Positions 1 to 8,529 of a DNA stretch of 48,192 nucleotides are shown piece by piece. This stretch comes from Lachnospiraceae bacterium. Its GTDB lineage: Bacteria > Bacillota > Clostridia > Lachnospirales > Lachnospiraceae. The number at the start of each line of letters is the position of its first letter. Within the stretch, counting starts at the first letter, position 1. Where the stretch lies: NCBI GenBank assembly GCA_017524035.1, contig JAFWUY010000142.1, positions 1 to 48,192 on the forward strand, given 5' to 3'. Under the pieces are notes generated by a model that saw nothing but the letters and a program-made list of their open reading frames with translations, searched no databases and was not told where the DNA came from. The position numbers and the translations under genes are program-made.

Positions 1-390
1 ATGAAACGGTACATCCAGCACGGATGCGTTTCCACATTTGAACATTGCAATAACGTTGCGGAATTCAGCTATAAGATCGATAAGAAGCTTTCACTTCATT
101 CCGATCTTAATGTGCTTTTGGTCGGAGCGCTTCTTCACGATTTTTATCTCTATGACTGGCATAATCATAAGAAAGAAGAACGTCTTCCCCATGGTTTTAC
201 GCATGCAAGGGATGCATGTAAAAATGCCGTTAAGTATTTTGGTCTGGATGACAGAACAAAAAGGGTGATCTCCTGCCATATGTGGCCTCTCACCTTAAGA
301 AGTCTTCCGAAAGCAAAGGAAGAATGGATCGTCTGTCTTGCGGACAAATGTGTATCGCTGCAGGAAACTCTGTTTACAAGGCATCATTAA
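1..390 (+). CDS. HD-domain phosphohydrolase-like protein (5' end cut by window)
   Basis: The reading frame is open from base 1 and ends at TAA 388-390, giving at least 129 residues. It carries the HD signature LLHDFYLYDWH near residues 43-53, with a further histidine (ISCHMWPL, near residue 93) and aspartate (CLADK, near residue 115), as in HD/PDEase-fold metal-dependent phosphohydrolases. The family usually has about 20 more residues before the sequence matching KRYIQHG, so the ATG at base 1 is probably internal and the true start lies upstream. No ribosome binding site can be checked. The substrate is unknown. The next gene starts 14 bases after the stop, suggesting co-transcription. Confidence 0.75.
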   Translation: MKRYIQHGCVSTFEHCNNVAEFSYKIDKKLSLHSDLNVLLVGALLHDFYLYDWHNHKKEERLPHGFTHARDACKNAVKYFGLDDRTKRVISCHMWPLTLRSLPKAKEEWIVCLADKCVSLQETLFTRHH

Positions 391-403
391 AGAATCACCT
401 AAG

Positions 404-2017
404 ATGGAAAACATACATGCATTGATCGGCAGGTGCGGATTGGGAACAATTGAAGGAGAGATTATTCCGGTATCCGGAGGATTCATGCACAGGATGTTCA
501 AGGTCAGGACATCCTCCGGAACCTATGTGGTAAAAGCCTTAAATCCGGAGGTTATGAGCCGTCCTGATGCATTAAGGAATTATGCCGAAGCCGAAAAGCT
601 TGAGCGCATCCTGGAGGATAACGGCCTTCCCATTGTGGCTGCATTATCTTTTGATGACAAGAAGATGATGGAGACAAACGGAAGGTTTTATTATATATTC
701 CCCTGGCAGGAAGGCAGGATCACGGATTTTAATGAGATCTCAACGGAACAGTGTTTTATTGCCGGCTCGCTGCTTGGACGGATCCATGGCATTGATGCGC
801 AGAATACGGAAGCCGAAGAACCGGAACTGAGCGAGGTGGATTTTGCTTCATTACTTGACACTGCAGTGAAAAAGGAAAGCGTGATAGTGCCGGTTCTTAA
901 AGAGAATCTTACACTTTTGGAGAATGCGCAGAAGCAGCTGAATGAAGCAAGGAGAATACTTCCGTCCATGAGGGCGATCTGTGACGATGATATGGATCCG
1001 AAGAATATAATGTGGCATGAAGACAACGCATACATTATCGATCTCGAATGCCTGGAATACGGAAATCCCATAGCATCGGTTTTAAATCTTGCATTGCAGT
1101 GGTCGGGAACCGTGACCGGAAATTTCAACAGAGAAAAACTGAAAGCATTTTACGAAGGATATCTGAAGGCCTACGACAACGGATTCAGATCCTATGATGA
1201 ACTGTTCGGAATAGCATATACATGGATCGAGTGGCTTGAGTACAACATAAGAAGGGCGCTTGGTATGGTAAGCTCCGATGCATGGGAGATCGGACTCGGA
1301 GAGAAGGAAACACTAAGCACGATCAACAGGATAAGATATCTTGCATCGATACAGGATGAGATATGCTCTGTTTTAAATGATCTCCCCGCACCGGATCCTG
1401 AAAACTATGATACTCACGATGACAGACTGTGTTACATCGATCTTGTTTTTGAAGGAGAACTGACGGATATCCCACACTATGAACTGCCGGAGGGATACAG
1501 ATTTGTTCCTTACAGAGACGGAGATAAGAAAGCGTGGATCGATATAGAGCTTTCCGCGAAAGAGATCCTGAGCATGGAGCATGGCGAAGAGTGCTGGCGG
1601 AGATATTACGGTAATGCCGAAGCGGAGCTTTCGCAAAGAATGTTTTTCATAGAAGATGAAACCGGAAGTAAGATCGCCACAGCAACGGCTTTCTATGATA
1701 TTCACGGAAAAGGCAGGCCGGGCGAAGGACAGCTTCACTGGGTTGCGGTAAAAAACGAAGCACAGGGCAGGGGACTTTCAAAGCCGCTCATCACTTATGT
1801 TCTCGGAGTGATGAAGAAGCTGGGATATACAAGCGTTAAGATCCACACACAGACCAACACATGGCTTGCGTGCAAAGTGTATTCCGATCTCGGATTCCGT
1901 CCCGAAGCGGACAGTATGTCTGAGGACAGGGCAGGATGGAAAATGGCTGAACTGCTTACGGGACGGGCTATCCTGAAAGCTGACACCCGAGCCGGAAGTC
2001 CGTTCATACAAGGTTAG
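404..2017 (+). CDS. Aminoglycoside-phosphotransferase-family / GNAT acetyltransferase fusion
   Basis: This is a 537-residue two-domain protein. Residues about 5-300 have the APH/choline-kinase fold: an ATP-anchoring segment (YVVKALNPE), a catalytic-loop element DDDMDPKN at 194-201 and the metal-binding aspartate D213 in IIDLE. The loop normally reads HxDxxxxN; here the His position is Asp194, while Asp196 and Asn201 are kept, so activity is plausible but atypical. Residues about 340-515 look like a GNAT domain with an acetyl-CoA loop around EAQGRGLSKP. I chose ATG 404 because an upstream in-frame start at 338 would overlap the HD gene; the ribosome binding site is poor. It could modify a drug or a small metabolite; the substrate cannot be read from sequence. 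A small phosphotransferase-like gene and a MATE exporter lie nearby. Confidence 0.72.
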   Translation: MENIHALIGRCGLGTIEGEIIPVSGGFMHRMFKVRTSSGTYVVKALNPEVMSRPDALRNYAEAEKLERILEDNGLPIVAALSFDDKKMMETNGRFYYIFPWQEGRITDFNEISTEQCFIAGSLLGRIHGIDAQNTEAEEPELSEVDFASLLDTAVKKESVIVPVLKENLTLLENAQKQLNEARRILPSMRAICDDDMDPKNIMWHEDNAYIIDLECLEYGNPIASVLNLALQWSGTVTGNFNREKLKAFYEGYLKAYDNGFRSYDELFGIAYTWIEWLEYNIRRALGMVSSDAWEIGLGEKETLSTINRIRYLASIQDEICSVLNDLPAPDPENYDTHDDRLCYIDLVFEGELTDIPHYELPEGYRFVPYRDGDKKAWIDIELSAKEILSMEHGEECWRRYYGNAEAELSQRMFFIEDETGSKIATATAFYDIHGKGRPGEGQLHWVAVKNEAQGRGLSKPLITYVLGVMKKLGYTSVKIHTQTNTWLACKVYSDLGFRPEADSMSEDRAGWKMAELLTGRAILKADTRAGSPFIQG

Positions 2018-2080
2018 GTATAGTTTCGTTATAACGGTTCTGTCTATATAATTAGTCTTTCCCTGCTGATAGTATTGAAA

Positions 2081-2099
2081 GTGTAAAAGCGCTTTACAC
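2081..2099. promoter_or_regulatory. 19-bp palindrome resembling a LacI/CcpA-type operator
   Basis: GTGTAAAAGCGCTTTACAC has perfect 7-bp arms (GTGTAAA/TTTACAC) around AGCGC. The central AAAGCGCTTT resembles LacI-family and catabolite-repression (cre) sites. A TATAAT box at 2047-2052 with only a weak -35 lies upstream, so the palindrome would sit in the early transcribed leader of the gene at 2137, a roadblock position. No LacI-family regulator is encoded in the window. Confidence 0.4.
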
Positions 2100-2136
2100 G
2101 AAACATTAACTGCTATCGGTTTGGAAAGGAATAAAT

Positions 2137-2844
2137 ATGAACAGAGATATTTTCATCAGAAATCTGACAAAAGAAAAAATTGAGATGAGCCCCAAGGGAA
2201 GAAATTCGAATGAGCTTACTCCGGAAGAATTCGAAAGCTGCTACGAGAACTTCTTTGATATGATCTTCGAGATCGCAGCTACCGATATTTCATCCCTTAC
2301 CGGATACGGTGAGTTCGATGAGAACAATCAGGCTCCTTACGAAACCCTCGAGGACTTCATTCGCGATGAGATCATTAACGAGAAGACGGAAGGCTACTGG
2401 AAGAACTGGACACAGATGTTCGGAACAACCTTCCTCGAGAAGGATTACTACTTCGGGATCGCTGAGAAGGCACTTAAGCTTGCTCCGTACTGTGAGAGAA
2501 GAAGGTATCTTGCCAACAACAACACCTTCTTCTGCAATATGATCGTCGGAGATGACGGAAAGACATACTGCGCAGACTGGGGAAGAGCAGGCATCATGGA
2601 TTTCATGATGGATTTTGCGATCCTTGATCTGAACAAGCCCTATCTCCTTGTTCCCGAGAAGCTTTATGAGTATGCCAAAAAGAGGAATATCGAGATCGAG
2701 AATTTTAAGGAGCGTTTCCTGTGCATGGCATATTTCAAGGGAATCGCCACACTCAGATGGCATGCATCCATCGATGATCTAGAATCCTGTGAATCCATCG
2801 TAAGATCCATTAATGCACTCGAAGAGCGCATGTCGAAACTTTAA
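2137..2844 (+). CDS. Small phosphotransferase-fold protein with degenerate catalytic loop
   Basis: This 235-residue protein matches only the C-terminal lobe of APH/hygromycin-phosphotransferase-like enzymes. Where active members read HGDxxxxN it has NNNTFFCN (residues 127-134): the catalytic Asp position is Asn129, while the later metal-binding aspartate is kept in CADWGRAG (Asp147), followed by the usual IMDFMMDFA helix. It lacks most of the ATP-binding N-lobe, since such enzymes are normally 270-320 residues. I infer a pseudokinase or a repurposed fold. The start has a good GGAAAGGA site 7 bases upstream. A palindromic operator candidate precedes it. The next gene follows after 22 bases. 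Confidence 0.6.
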   Translation: MNRDIFIRNLTKEKIEMSPKGRNSNELTPEEFESCYENFFDMIFEIAATDISSLTGYGEFDENNQAPYETLEDFIRDEIINEKTEGYWKNWTQMFGTTFLEKDYYFGIAEKALKLAPYCERRRYLANNNTFFCNMIVGDDGKTYCADWGRAGIMDFMMDFAILDLNKPYLLVPEKLYEYAKKRNIEIENFKERFLCMAYFKGIATLRWHASIDDLESCESIVRSINALEERMSKL

Positions 2845-2866
2845 GGGTTAATAGCAGGAGACTGTT

Positions 2867-3508
2867 ATGAAATATGAAAATGCAAAAGACATTCTTCCTG
2901 CAAAGCTTTTAGAGGAAGTACAAAAGTATGCGGAGGGCAAGGTAATATACATCCCCAGGTCTAAGGAATCCAAGGGCTGGGGAGAAGCCTCCGGATACAG
3001 GGATAAACTCAAAAAGCGAAATGCACTCATCTGCAGCAGATACTCCGCGGGAAGATCGGTAATGGAGATTGCGGAAGAATTCTTCCTTTCACCCGAGACT
3101 GTCAAGAAACTCGTATACGGCAAAAAGGTCGAGCTTCCGATGTTTTCTCCTTCAGTCGTTTCCGCGGAGCAGTATGCGTCGGCAGGCATGGGAGAAGAAT
3201 GGGTAAGGACTTTCCTTGAAACGTTCGGAGAAACAATGCCGGATGCGGAGGACTTCTTCATATCCGGTCTTGTACGCATCCCGCTCAGACTGATCGATAC
3301 GGATGATGAAAAGCCGGATGATGCAGACAGCTTTGAAGTTCCGCTGATCGTCATCTATGATGAAGGAAGATTTACCGCGCCGTATCAGCAGGGATATCTT
3401 GCTTCCCTGAGAAAAGAAAAAAGAAATGCACACTACGCATTCGTATTTGCAAGGAATGAAGAATACGGGTCATTCTGGAATAATTACGGAAAGAATTTCC
3501 AAAGATAA
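2867..3508 (+). CDS. CD3324-type helix-turn-helix protein with unknown C-terminal domain
   Basis: This is a 213-residue protein. Residues 1-88 match the clostridial CD3324-type domain (KYENAKDILPAKLLEEVQKY, then YIPR and a W-G-E segment), ending in a helix-turn-helix (SVMEIAEEFFLSPETVKKLV). Proteins of that family are normally about 90 residues, so the remaining 125 residues (about 90-213, with WVRTFLETFG and two aromatic-rich segments) are an added domain I do not recognise. It is probably a DNA-binding regulator. Its placement between a phosphotransferase-fold gene and a MATE exporter suggests it may control that operon. It has an AGGAG-type site (agcaggagactgtt) before the ATG. Confidence 0.6.
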   Translation: MKYENAKDILPAKLLEEVQKYAEGKVIYIPRSKESKGWGEASGYRDKLKKRNALICSRYSAGRSVMEIAEEFFLSPETVKKLVYGKKVELPMFSPSVVSAEQYASAGMGEEWVRTFLETFGETMPDAEDFFISGLVRIPLRLIDTDDEKPDDADSFEVPLIVIYDEGRFTAPYQQGYLASLRKEKRNAHYAFVFARNEEYGSFWNNYGKNFQR

Positions 3509-3535
3509 AGAAACAGTACTTTGAAGAAGGTTTTT

Positions 3536-4900
3536 ATGAACAGGTTTTTATCCGCGCGAAAAGGATTTTACAGAGAGCTCTTTGTTCTGGTCATCCCCAT
3601 AGTAGTGCAAAATCTCATATCATCCTCGGTAACCGTTGCGGATACCCTTATGCTCGGAAATGTCGACCAGACTTCACTGTCTGCATCGGGACTTGCGGGT
3701 CAGTTGATGTTCCTTATAAACGTAATGTTCTTCGGACTCAATTCCGCTATCACGATCCTTGCATCCCAGTACTGGGGCAAAAAGGATGTAAAGGTCATCT
3801 CCAAGATCCTCGGTGTCGGTCTGATCATTGGCATGGTGGTCACTATAACCTTTTCCGCACTTGCATTTTTCGTTCCGAAGAAAGTGATGTGGATATGGAC
3901 TGACGATCCCGCACTTATAGAGGCGGGCGCCGTGTATCTCAGATACGTGGCACCGTCATACATTTTCCTCGGTATATTCCAGCCTTACATCTCGATACTC
4001 AAGAGCTGTGAGAGAGTCGTCTTTTCAACGGTGATCTCTACGATAGCACTTCTCGTCAATGTTGTGATGAACTTCTTCCTTATATTCGGATACGGGCCTT
4101 TCCCGGAAATGGGAATAACCGGAGCTGCGATCGCAACGTCTCTTTCCTGCGGCTCGGGTGCACTTCTGTGTATCATTGATTTCCTCAGACAAAAAGTGAT
4201 TCCGAAGGATCTTCGGGTTGTTTTTGCGATACCCGGTGCACTGATCCTCGATTTCTTCAGGTATTCGCTCCCCGCATTTGTAAATGATATCATGTGGGGT
4301 CTTGCGTTTACCGTTAACTCGGTCATCATGGGACATCTGGGATCCGACATAGTTGCCGCCAACGCAGTGGTTTCTTCCGTAAGGGACCTTGTTACGGTTG
4401 TCGGATTCGGAATCGCATCGGCGGCTTCCATCATGCTCGGAAAACAGATCGGCGAGAACAGACTTGACCGTGCTAAGAAGGATGCATCCTCGATAGTCAG
4501 GGTTGCCATATTTTCCGGTATCATCTCCGGATTTGTACTTCTTATCATAAGTCCTTTCATACCGGGACTTGTGGATATAACGGAAGTTGCCGCGGGATAT
4601 CTTAAGATAATGCTGCTTATCAATATCGCATATCAGATGGGCCAGATCATCAATACCGTCCTCATCGCATCGATATTCAGGTGCGGCGGAAATTCGAAAT
4701 TCGGTATGATCCTCGATATAATAACCATGTGGTTTTTTGCGGTACCGCTCGGACTTATCAGCGCGTTTGTGCTGAAGCTCCCTCCGCTTATCGTATATGT
4801 CCTTATGTGTACGGATGAATTTGCGAAGATGCCCTTCGCGGTAAGGCATTACCTCAAGGGTAACTGGATAAGAAATATCACAAGGGACAAGCTGGAATAA
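3536..4900 (+). CDS. MATE family efflux transporter
   Basis: A 454-residue polytopic membrane protein with about twelve hydrophobic segments in two homologous halves, typical in length for MATE exporters, which expel drugs or metabolites in exchange for Na+ or H+. Typical features are the N-terminal LFVLVIPIVVQNLISS with VADTLMLG, the GVQ-like loop replaced by ASQYWGKKDV, and an inter-repeat segment with GITGAAIATSLS. I use ATG 3536, five bases after AAGG, rather than the in-frame TTG at 3521. It follows the CD3324-type regulator gene by 27 bases and precedes the DNA glycosylase gene by 2. The substrate is unknown. Confidence 0.88.
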   Translation: MNRFLSARKGFYRELFVLVIPIVVQNLISSSVTVADTLMLGNVDQTSLSASGLAGQLMFLINVMFFGLNSAITILASQYWGKKDVKVISKILGVGLIIGMVVTITFSALAFFVPKKVMWIWTDDPALIEAGAVYLRYVAPSYIFLGIFQPYISILKSCERVVFSTVISTIALLVNVVMNFFLIFGYGPFPEMGITGAAIATSLSCGSGALLCIIDFLRQKVIPKDLRVVFAIPGALILDFFRYSLPAFVNDIMWGLAFTVNSVIMGHLGSDIVAANAVVSSVRDLVTVVGFGIASAASIMLGKQIGENRLDRAKKDASSIVRVAIFSGIISGFVLLIISPFIPGLVDITEVAAGYLKIMLLINIAYQMGQIINTVLIASIFRCGGNSKFGMILDIITMWFFAVPLGLISAFVLKLPPLIVYVLMCTDEFAKMPFAVRHYLKGNWIRNITRDKLE

Positions 4901-4902
4901 AA

Positions 4903-5382
4903 ATGCTGACACATCCGATACCGCCCTTATATGATGAAAATTCAAGGATACTGATACTCGGAAGCTTCCCTTCGGTAAAATCGAGGGAAGCGTGTTTCTT
5001 TTACGGACATCCGCAGAACCGTTTCTGGAAGGTCACATCATCAGTGTTCGGTGAAGAGGTTCCGCAGACGATCGATGAAAAGAAGGCATTTCTGTTAAGA
5101 AACCGGATCGCACTCTGGGATGTCATCGGTTCCTGCGATATAGTCGGTTCATCGGATTCAAGCATAAGGAATGTGACGCCGAACGATCTGAGCGTCATTT
5201 TGAAGAATGCGGATATAGCGCAGATATATGTGAACGGAAAGACGGCATATAAGTATTACACAAAATATACGGAAAAGATGACCGGAAGATCCGCGGTATG
5301 TCTTCCTTCGACAAGTCCCGCAAACGCCGCATGGACGATCGAAAGGCTTGTATCCGAATGGGGATGCATAAGAAAGTTGTAG
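4903..5382 (+). CDS. DNA-deoxyinosine glycosylase-like protein (UDG superfamily family 6)
   Basis: This 159-residue single-domain protein shows the UDG-superfamily layout. The N-terminal motif LILGSFPSVKSREACFFYGH with QNRFW is typical of hypoxanthine-DNA glycosylases (HDG, family 6). The C-terminal substrate-loop motif is LPSTSPANA. Members remove deaminated adenine (hypoxanthine) from DNA as the first base-excision-repair step. The ATG lies 2 bases after the MATE stop, so translation is probably coupled; the functional link to the exporter is not obvious. Uracil as an alternative substrate cannot be excluded. Confidence 0.82.
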   Translation: MLTHPIPPLYDENSRILILGSFPSVKSREACFFYGHPQNRFWKVTSSVFGEEVPQTIDEKKAFLLRNRIALWDVIGSCDIVGSSDSSIRNVTPNDLSVILKNADIAQIYVNGKTAYKYYTKYTEKMTGRSAVCLPSTSPANAAWTIERLVSEWGCIRKL

Positions 5383-5454
5383 TTTACAATGCTTTACCGC
5401 CTATAGTATCTTCTTAATCAGATAATCTATATCTTTGAAAGGGTACATTTTTAT

Positions 5455-7455
5455 ATGAAAAATTACGCAGACCTCTGGCTCGGTTACAGGAAGATCGAAG
5501 ATCCGGGAGATACATCCCTGTTAAAAAAATTCTGTATTTCGGGAGTTGCCGAAAGCGATAAGGTAGTCGTAAATGCCGTTTCGGAGCTCAGGACAGGCCT
5601 TAAGGCAATGCTCGGTATCGAACCGGATATAGTCTTCGGTTCTGCCGGCGCTCCCGTCAGCATAAACAGCGGAAAGGATATGCAGGACGCTGAGGAATAC
5701 ACGGTATCGATCCGCGATGAAGGACTTGCGATCGATTCAAAGAGCGGAGCGGGAATCCTCTACGGGGTATTTGATATTCTCAGAAACGTCGCCTGCGGAG
5801 GCGATGTAAGGAGCATATATGCTTCGGAAAAAAAGGTCCGCCCTTCCAATCCCCTTAGAATGCTCAATCACTGGGACAATATGTCCGGTGATATAGAGAG
5901 AGGCTATTCGGGGAATTCCTTCTTTTTCGAAAATGATGATATCGTGATAAATGAGCGCACCGAAGATTATGCGAGACTGATCGCATCGGTCGGCATCAAC
6001 GGCGTGGTCATCAATAACGTCAATGTCAAGAACGCCGCATCCTATCTTATCACCGACAGATTCTTCGATAAGGTTGCCAAGCTCGGAGAGATATTTGCGG
6101 GATACGGGATCAGGCTTTTTCTCAGTCTCAACTACGCTTCGACTATTGAGATCGGTGGTCTCGACAGTGCGGATCCCCTTGATGAAAAGGTCATCGCTTG
6201 GTGGAAGACCAAGATGGCGGAGATCTTCGAGAAGATACCCACACTCGGAGGCTTCCTTGTAAAGGCGGATTCCGAGGGACGTCCCGGCCCCTTCACTTAC
6301 GGCAGGACCCAGGCTGACGGTGCCAACATGCTTGCCGATATAGTTAAGGAACACGGCGGCATTATCATCTGGAGATGCTTCGTATATAACTGCAAGCAGG
6401 ACTGGCGCGACAGGAAGACCGACAGGGCAAGAGCGGGATACGACAACTTCATGCCAATGGACGGCGATTATCACGACAATGTCATCCTCCAGATCAAGAA
6501 CGGTCCCATGGATTTCCAGATCAGGGAGCCCATTTCCCCTCTTCTCGGCGGCCTTAAGAAGACCAATCAGATGCTGGAGGTTCAGATCGCACAGGAATAC
6601 ACAGGACATCAGATCGACCTGTGTTATCTCATTCCCGAGTTCAAAGAGATCCTCGGATTCAGGACATATTGCAGCGAGGACAGGGATACAGTAGCCGATA
6701 TCATCAGCGGTGAAACCTTCGGAAGCAGGTTCTCGGGAATCGCTGCGGTAACTAATACCGGTAACGATTTCAACTGGACCGGAAATTATCTTGCGGGTGC
6801 AAATCTCTTCGGATTCGGAAGACTTGCTTTCGACACGGAGCTTTCATCCGAGCAGATCGCGGAGGAATTCGTAAGGATGACGATCTCCCGTGATGATGCG
6901 GTCGTAAAAGAGATAGTGGGCATTCTTCTTCCTTCGAGGGAGATCTACGAAAGATATACCAGCCCGCTCGGAATCGGATGGATGGTCACTCCCGGTGTCC
7001 ACTACGGATGCAGCGTCGACGGATACGAGTATGACAGGTGGGGAACCTATCACCGTGCGGATCATCTCGGAATCGGTGTCGACAGATCGGATAAGGGAAC
7101 CGGATATGCGATGCAGTATAACGAGCCCAACGCATCCGTTTACAACGATCCCGAAAAATGCCCGGACGAGCTCGTGCTATTCTTCCATCATCTTCCCTAT
7201 ACACACAAGCTGCACAGCGGAAAGACCGTTATCCAGCACATCTACGACACTCATTTCGAGGGTTATGAGGAGGCCCGGGAGCTTGCGAAAAAATGGAGCA
7301 CCCTTAAGGGCAAGGTAGACGATGAGATCTTCGAAAATGTAAGCGAACGTTTTGAAAGACAGCTTGCAAATGCACGAGAGTGGTGCGACCAGGTGAATTC
7401 CTACTTCTTCAGAAAGAGCGGAATTCCCGATGAAAAGGGAAGACAGATCTGGTAA
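5455..7455 (+). CDS. aguA: GH67 alpha-glucuronidase, cytosolic
   Basis: A 666-residue protein of full family length with no signal peptide, so it acts inside the cell on imported (4-O-methyl)glucuronosyl xylo-oligosaccharides and releases the glucuronic acid cap. Catalytic residues by motif are Glu274 (KADSEGRPG, acid), Asp353 (NGPMDFQIREP) and Glu381 (AQEYTGH, base side). Their spacing of 79 and 28 equals that of Geobacillus AguA as I recall it (285/364/392). The C-terminal domain includes GCSVDGYEYDRWGTYHRADH. The start has GAAAGGG 11 bases upstream. It is followed 45 bases later by a GH43 gene, making a small hemicellulose module, but no transporter or sugar regulator is adjacent. Confidence 0.93.
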   Translation: MKNYADLWLGYRKIEDPGDTSLLKKFCISGVAESDKVVVNAVSELRTGLKAMLGIEPDIVFGSAGAPVSINSGKDMQDAEEYTVSIRDEGLAIDSKSGAGILYGVFDILRNVACGGDVRSIYASEKKVRPSNPLRMLNHWDNMSGDIERGYSGNSFFFENDDIVINERTEDYARLIASVGINGVVINNVNVKNAASYLITDRFFDKVAKLGEIFAGYGIRLFLSLNYASTIEIGGLDSADPLDEKVIAWWKTKMAEIFEKIPTLGGFLVKADSEGRPGPFTYGRTQADGANMLADIVKEHGGIIIWRCFVYNCKQDWRDRKTDRARAGYDNFMPMDGDYHDNVILQIKNGPMDFQIREPISPLLGGLKKTNQMLEVQIAQEYTGHQIDLCYLIPEFKEILGFRTYCSEDRDTVADIISGETFGSRFSGIAAVTNTGNDFNWTGNYLAGANLFGFGRLAFDTELSSEQIAEEFVRMTISRDDAVVKEIVGILLPSREIYERYTSPLGIGWMVTPGVHYGCSVDGYEYDRWGTYHRADHLGIGVDRSDKGTGYAMQYNEPNASVYNDPEKCPDELVLFFHHLPYTHKLHSGKTVIQHIYDTHFEGYEEARELAKKWSTLKGKVDDEIFENVSERFERQLANAREWCDQVNSYFFRKSGIPDEKGRQIW

Positions 7456-7500
7456 GCATGCTTTAAGGCGGAAACGTATTAACTGTATCGGAGATGTAAT

Positions 7501-8418
7501 ATGGCAGAAAAAGGAAAGAATCCCATAATCACGGATATCTATACCGCGGATCCCGCGCCCATGGTATGCGGAGACACACTGTATCTTTACACCACCCATG
7601 ATGAGGATGAGCTCATCAATGATTTCTACACCATGACCGACTGGAGAGTATTCTCGACAAAGGATATGGTGAACTGGACCGACCACGGCAGGATATTCTC
7701 GCTTGATGATATTGAGTGGGCCGATGACCGCGCATGGGCTCCCCAGTGCATCGAAAGAAACGGAAAGTTCTATCTCTACTGTCCCGTTCATAAAACAAAC
7801 GGCGGCATGGCTATCGCAGTCGGAGTATCCGACTCACCCACCGGTCCCTTTGCAGATCTCGGACATCCCCTTGTCGATGAGGGTGACTGGAACGATATCG
7901 ATCCCACCGTATTCATAGACGATGACGGACAGGCATATCTGTATTTCGGAAATCCCGAGCTCCGCTACGTTCTTCTTAACGAGGACATGATCTCGATCGA
8001 TGAGAGCACAGGCGTCGTAAAGGTTCCCATGACAGCAGGATCCTTCGGAAAAGGAAGCCACGATACCGGAACCACATACGGGGAAGGCCCCTGGTTCTAT
8101 AAGAGAAACGGACTCTACTATATGGTCTTCGCCGCTTTTGCGGAGGGCGAAAACAGAAACGAGCATTTCGGATACGCAACCGCTCCTACCGCAACGGGTC
8201 CCTGGGAATATAAGGGAGTTCTTATGGAAGAAGGTCCCTGCTTTACCAATCATCCCGGAATCTGCGATTTCAAGGGACATTCTTATCTCTTCTATCACAC
8301 CGACGAACTTCCCGGCGGAAGTCTTTTCCACAGAAGCGTATGCGTTGCCGAGTTTAAATACAATGAAGACGGCACGATCGATACGATAGATAAGTGTGAC
8401 GGAGTAGAGGGCATCTGA
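7501..8418 (+). CDS. GH43 family glycosidase (xylosidase/arabinofuranosidase type)
   Basis: This 305-residue single-domain five-bladed beta-propeller-type enzyme has no signal peptide. The three GH43 catalytic residues are visible: Asp17 (YTADPAP, base), Asp134 (DIDPTVFID, pKa modulator) and Glu195 (TYGEGPW, acid). A conserved histidine in TNHPGICDFKG probably belongs to the central metal site. It likely trims xylose or arabinose from intracellular xylo-oligosaccharides after GH67 has removed the glucuronate. The exact linkage specificity cannot be told from motifs. It is probably co-transcribed with the GH67 gene (45-base gap). A perfect inverted repeat follows its stop codon. Confidence 0.9.
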   Translation: MAEKGKNPIITDIYTADPAPMVCGDTLYLYTTHDEDELINDFYTMTDWRVFSTKDMVNWTDHGRIFSLDDIEWADDRAWAPQCIERNGKFYLYCPVHKTNGGMAIAVGVSDSPTGPFADLGHPLVDEGDWNDIDPTVFIDDDGQAYLYFGNPELRYVLLNEDMISIDESTGVVKVPMTAGSFGKGSHDTGTTYGEGPWFYKRNGLYYMVFAAFAEGENRNEHFGYATAPTATGPWEYKGVLMEEGPCFTNHPGICDFKGHSYLFYHTDELPGGSLFHRSVCVAEFKYNEDGTIDTIDKCDGVEGI

Positions 8419-8421
8419 CGG

Positions 8422-8440
8422 ATTATACCGCAGGTATAAT
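8422..8440. repeat. Perfect 8-bp inverted repeat after GH43
   Basis: ATTATACC-GCA-GGTATAAT is a perfect inverted repeat starting 4 bases after the GH43 stop. It has no following T-run and an A/T-rich stem, so it is a poor intrinsic terminator. It may be an operator for the transcript that begins downstream, or an RNA 3'-end stabilising hairpin. Confidence 0.5.
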
Positions 8441-8458
8441 GTTAAGGCGTAATAAGTA

Positions 8459-8490
8459 TTGATTTTGCGGAATACTACTGCTAATATAAT
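8459..8490 (+). promoter_or_regulatory. Possible promoter for the rsgA leader
   Basis: TATAAT at 8485-8490 is a perfect -10. The best -35 match is TTGATT at 8459-8464, but the 20-base spacer is longer than normal, so the -35 assignment is weak. Transcription would begin near 8497, upstream of the short ORF at 8530. Confidence 0.35.
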
Positions 8491-8529
8491 CAGCGTGTAA
8501 GAAATAAAAAGAAAGCGAGGTATTTGACA

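Noticed and set aside
3985..4945. Long minus-strand frames opposite the MATE gene
   Set aside because: They are shadows of a well-supported membrane transporter on the + strand, have no ribosome binding sites and match no family.
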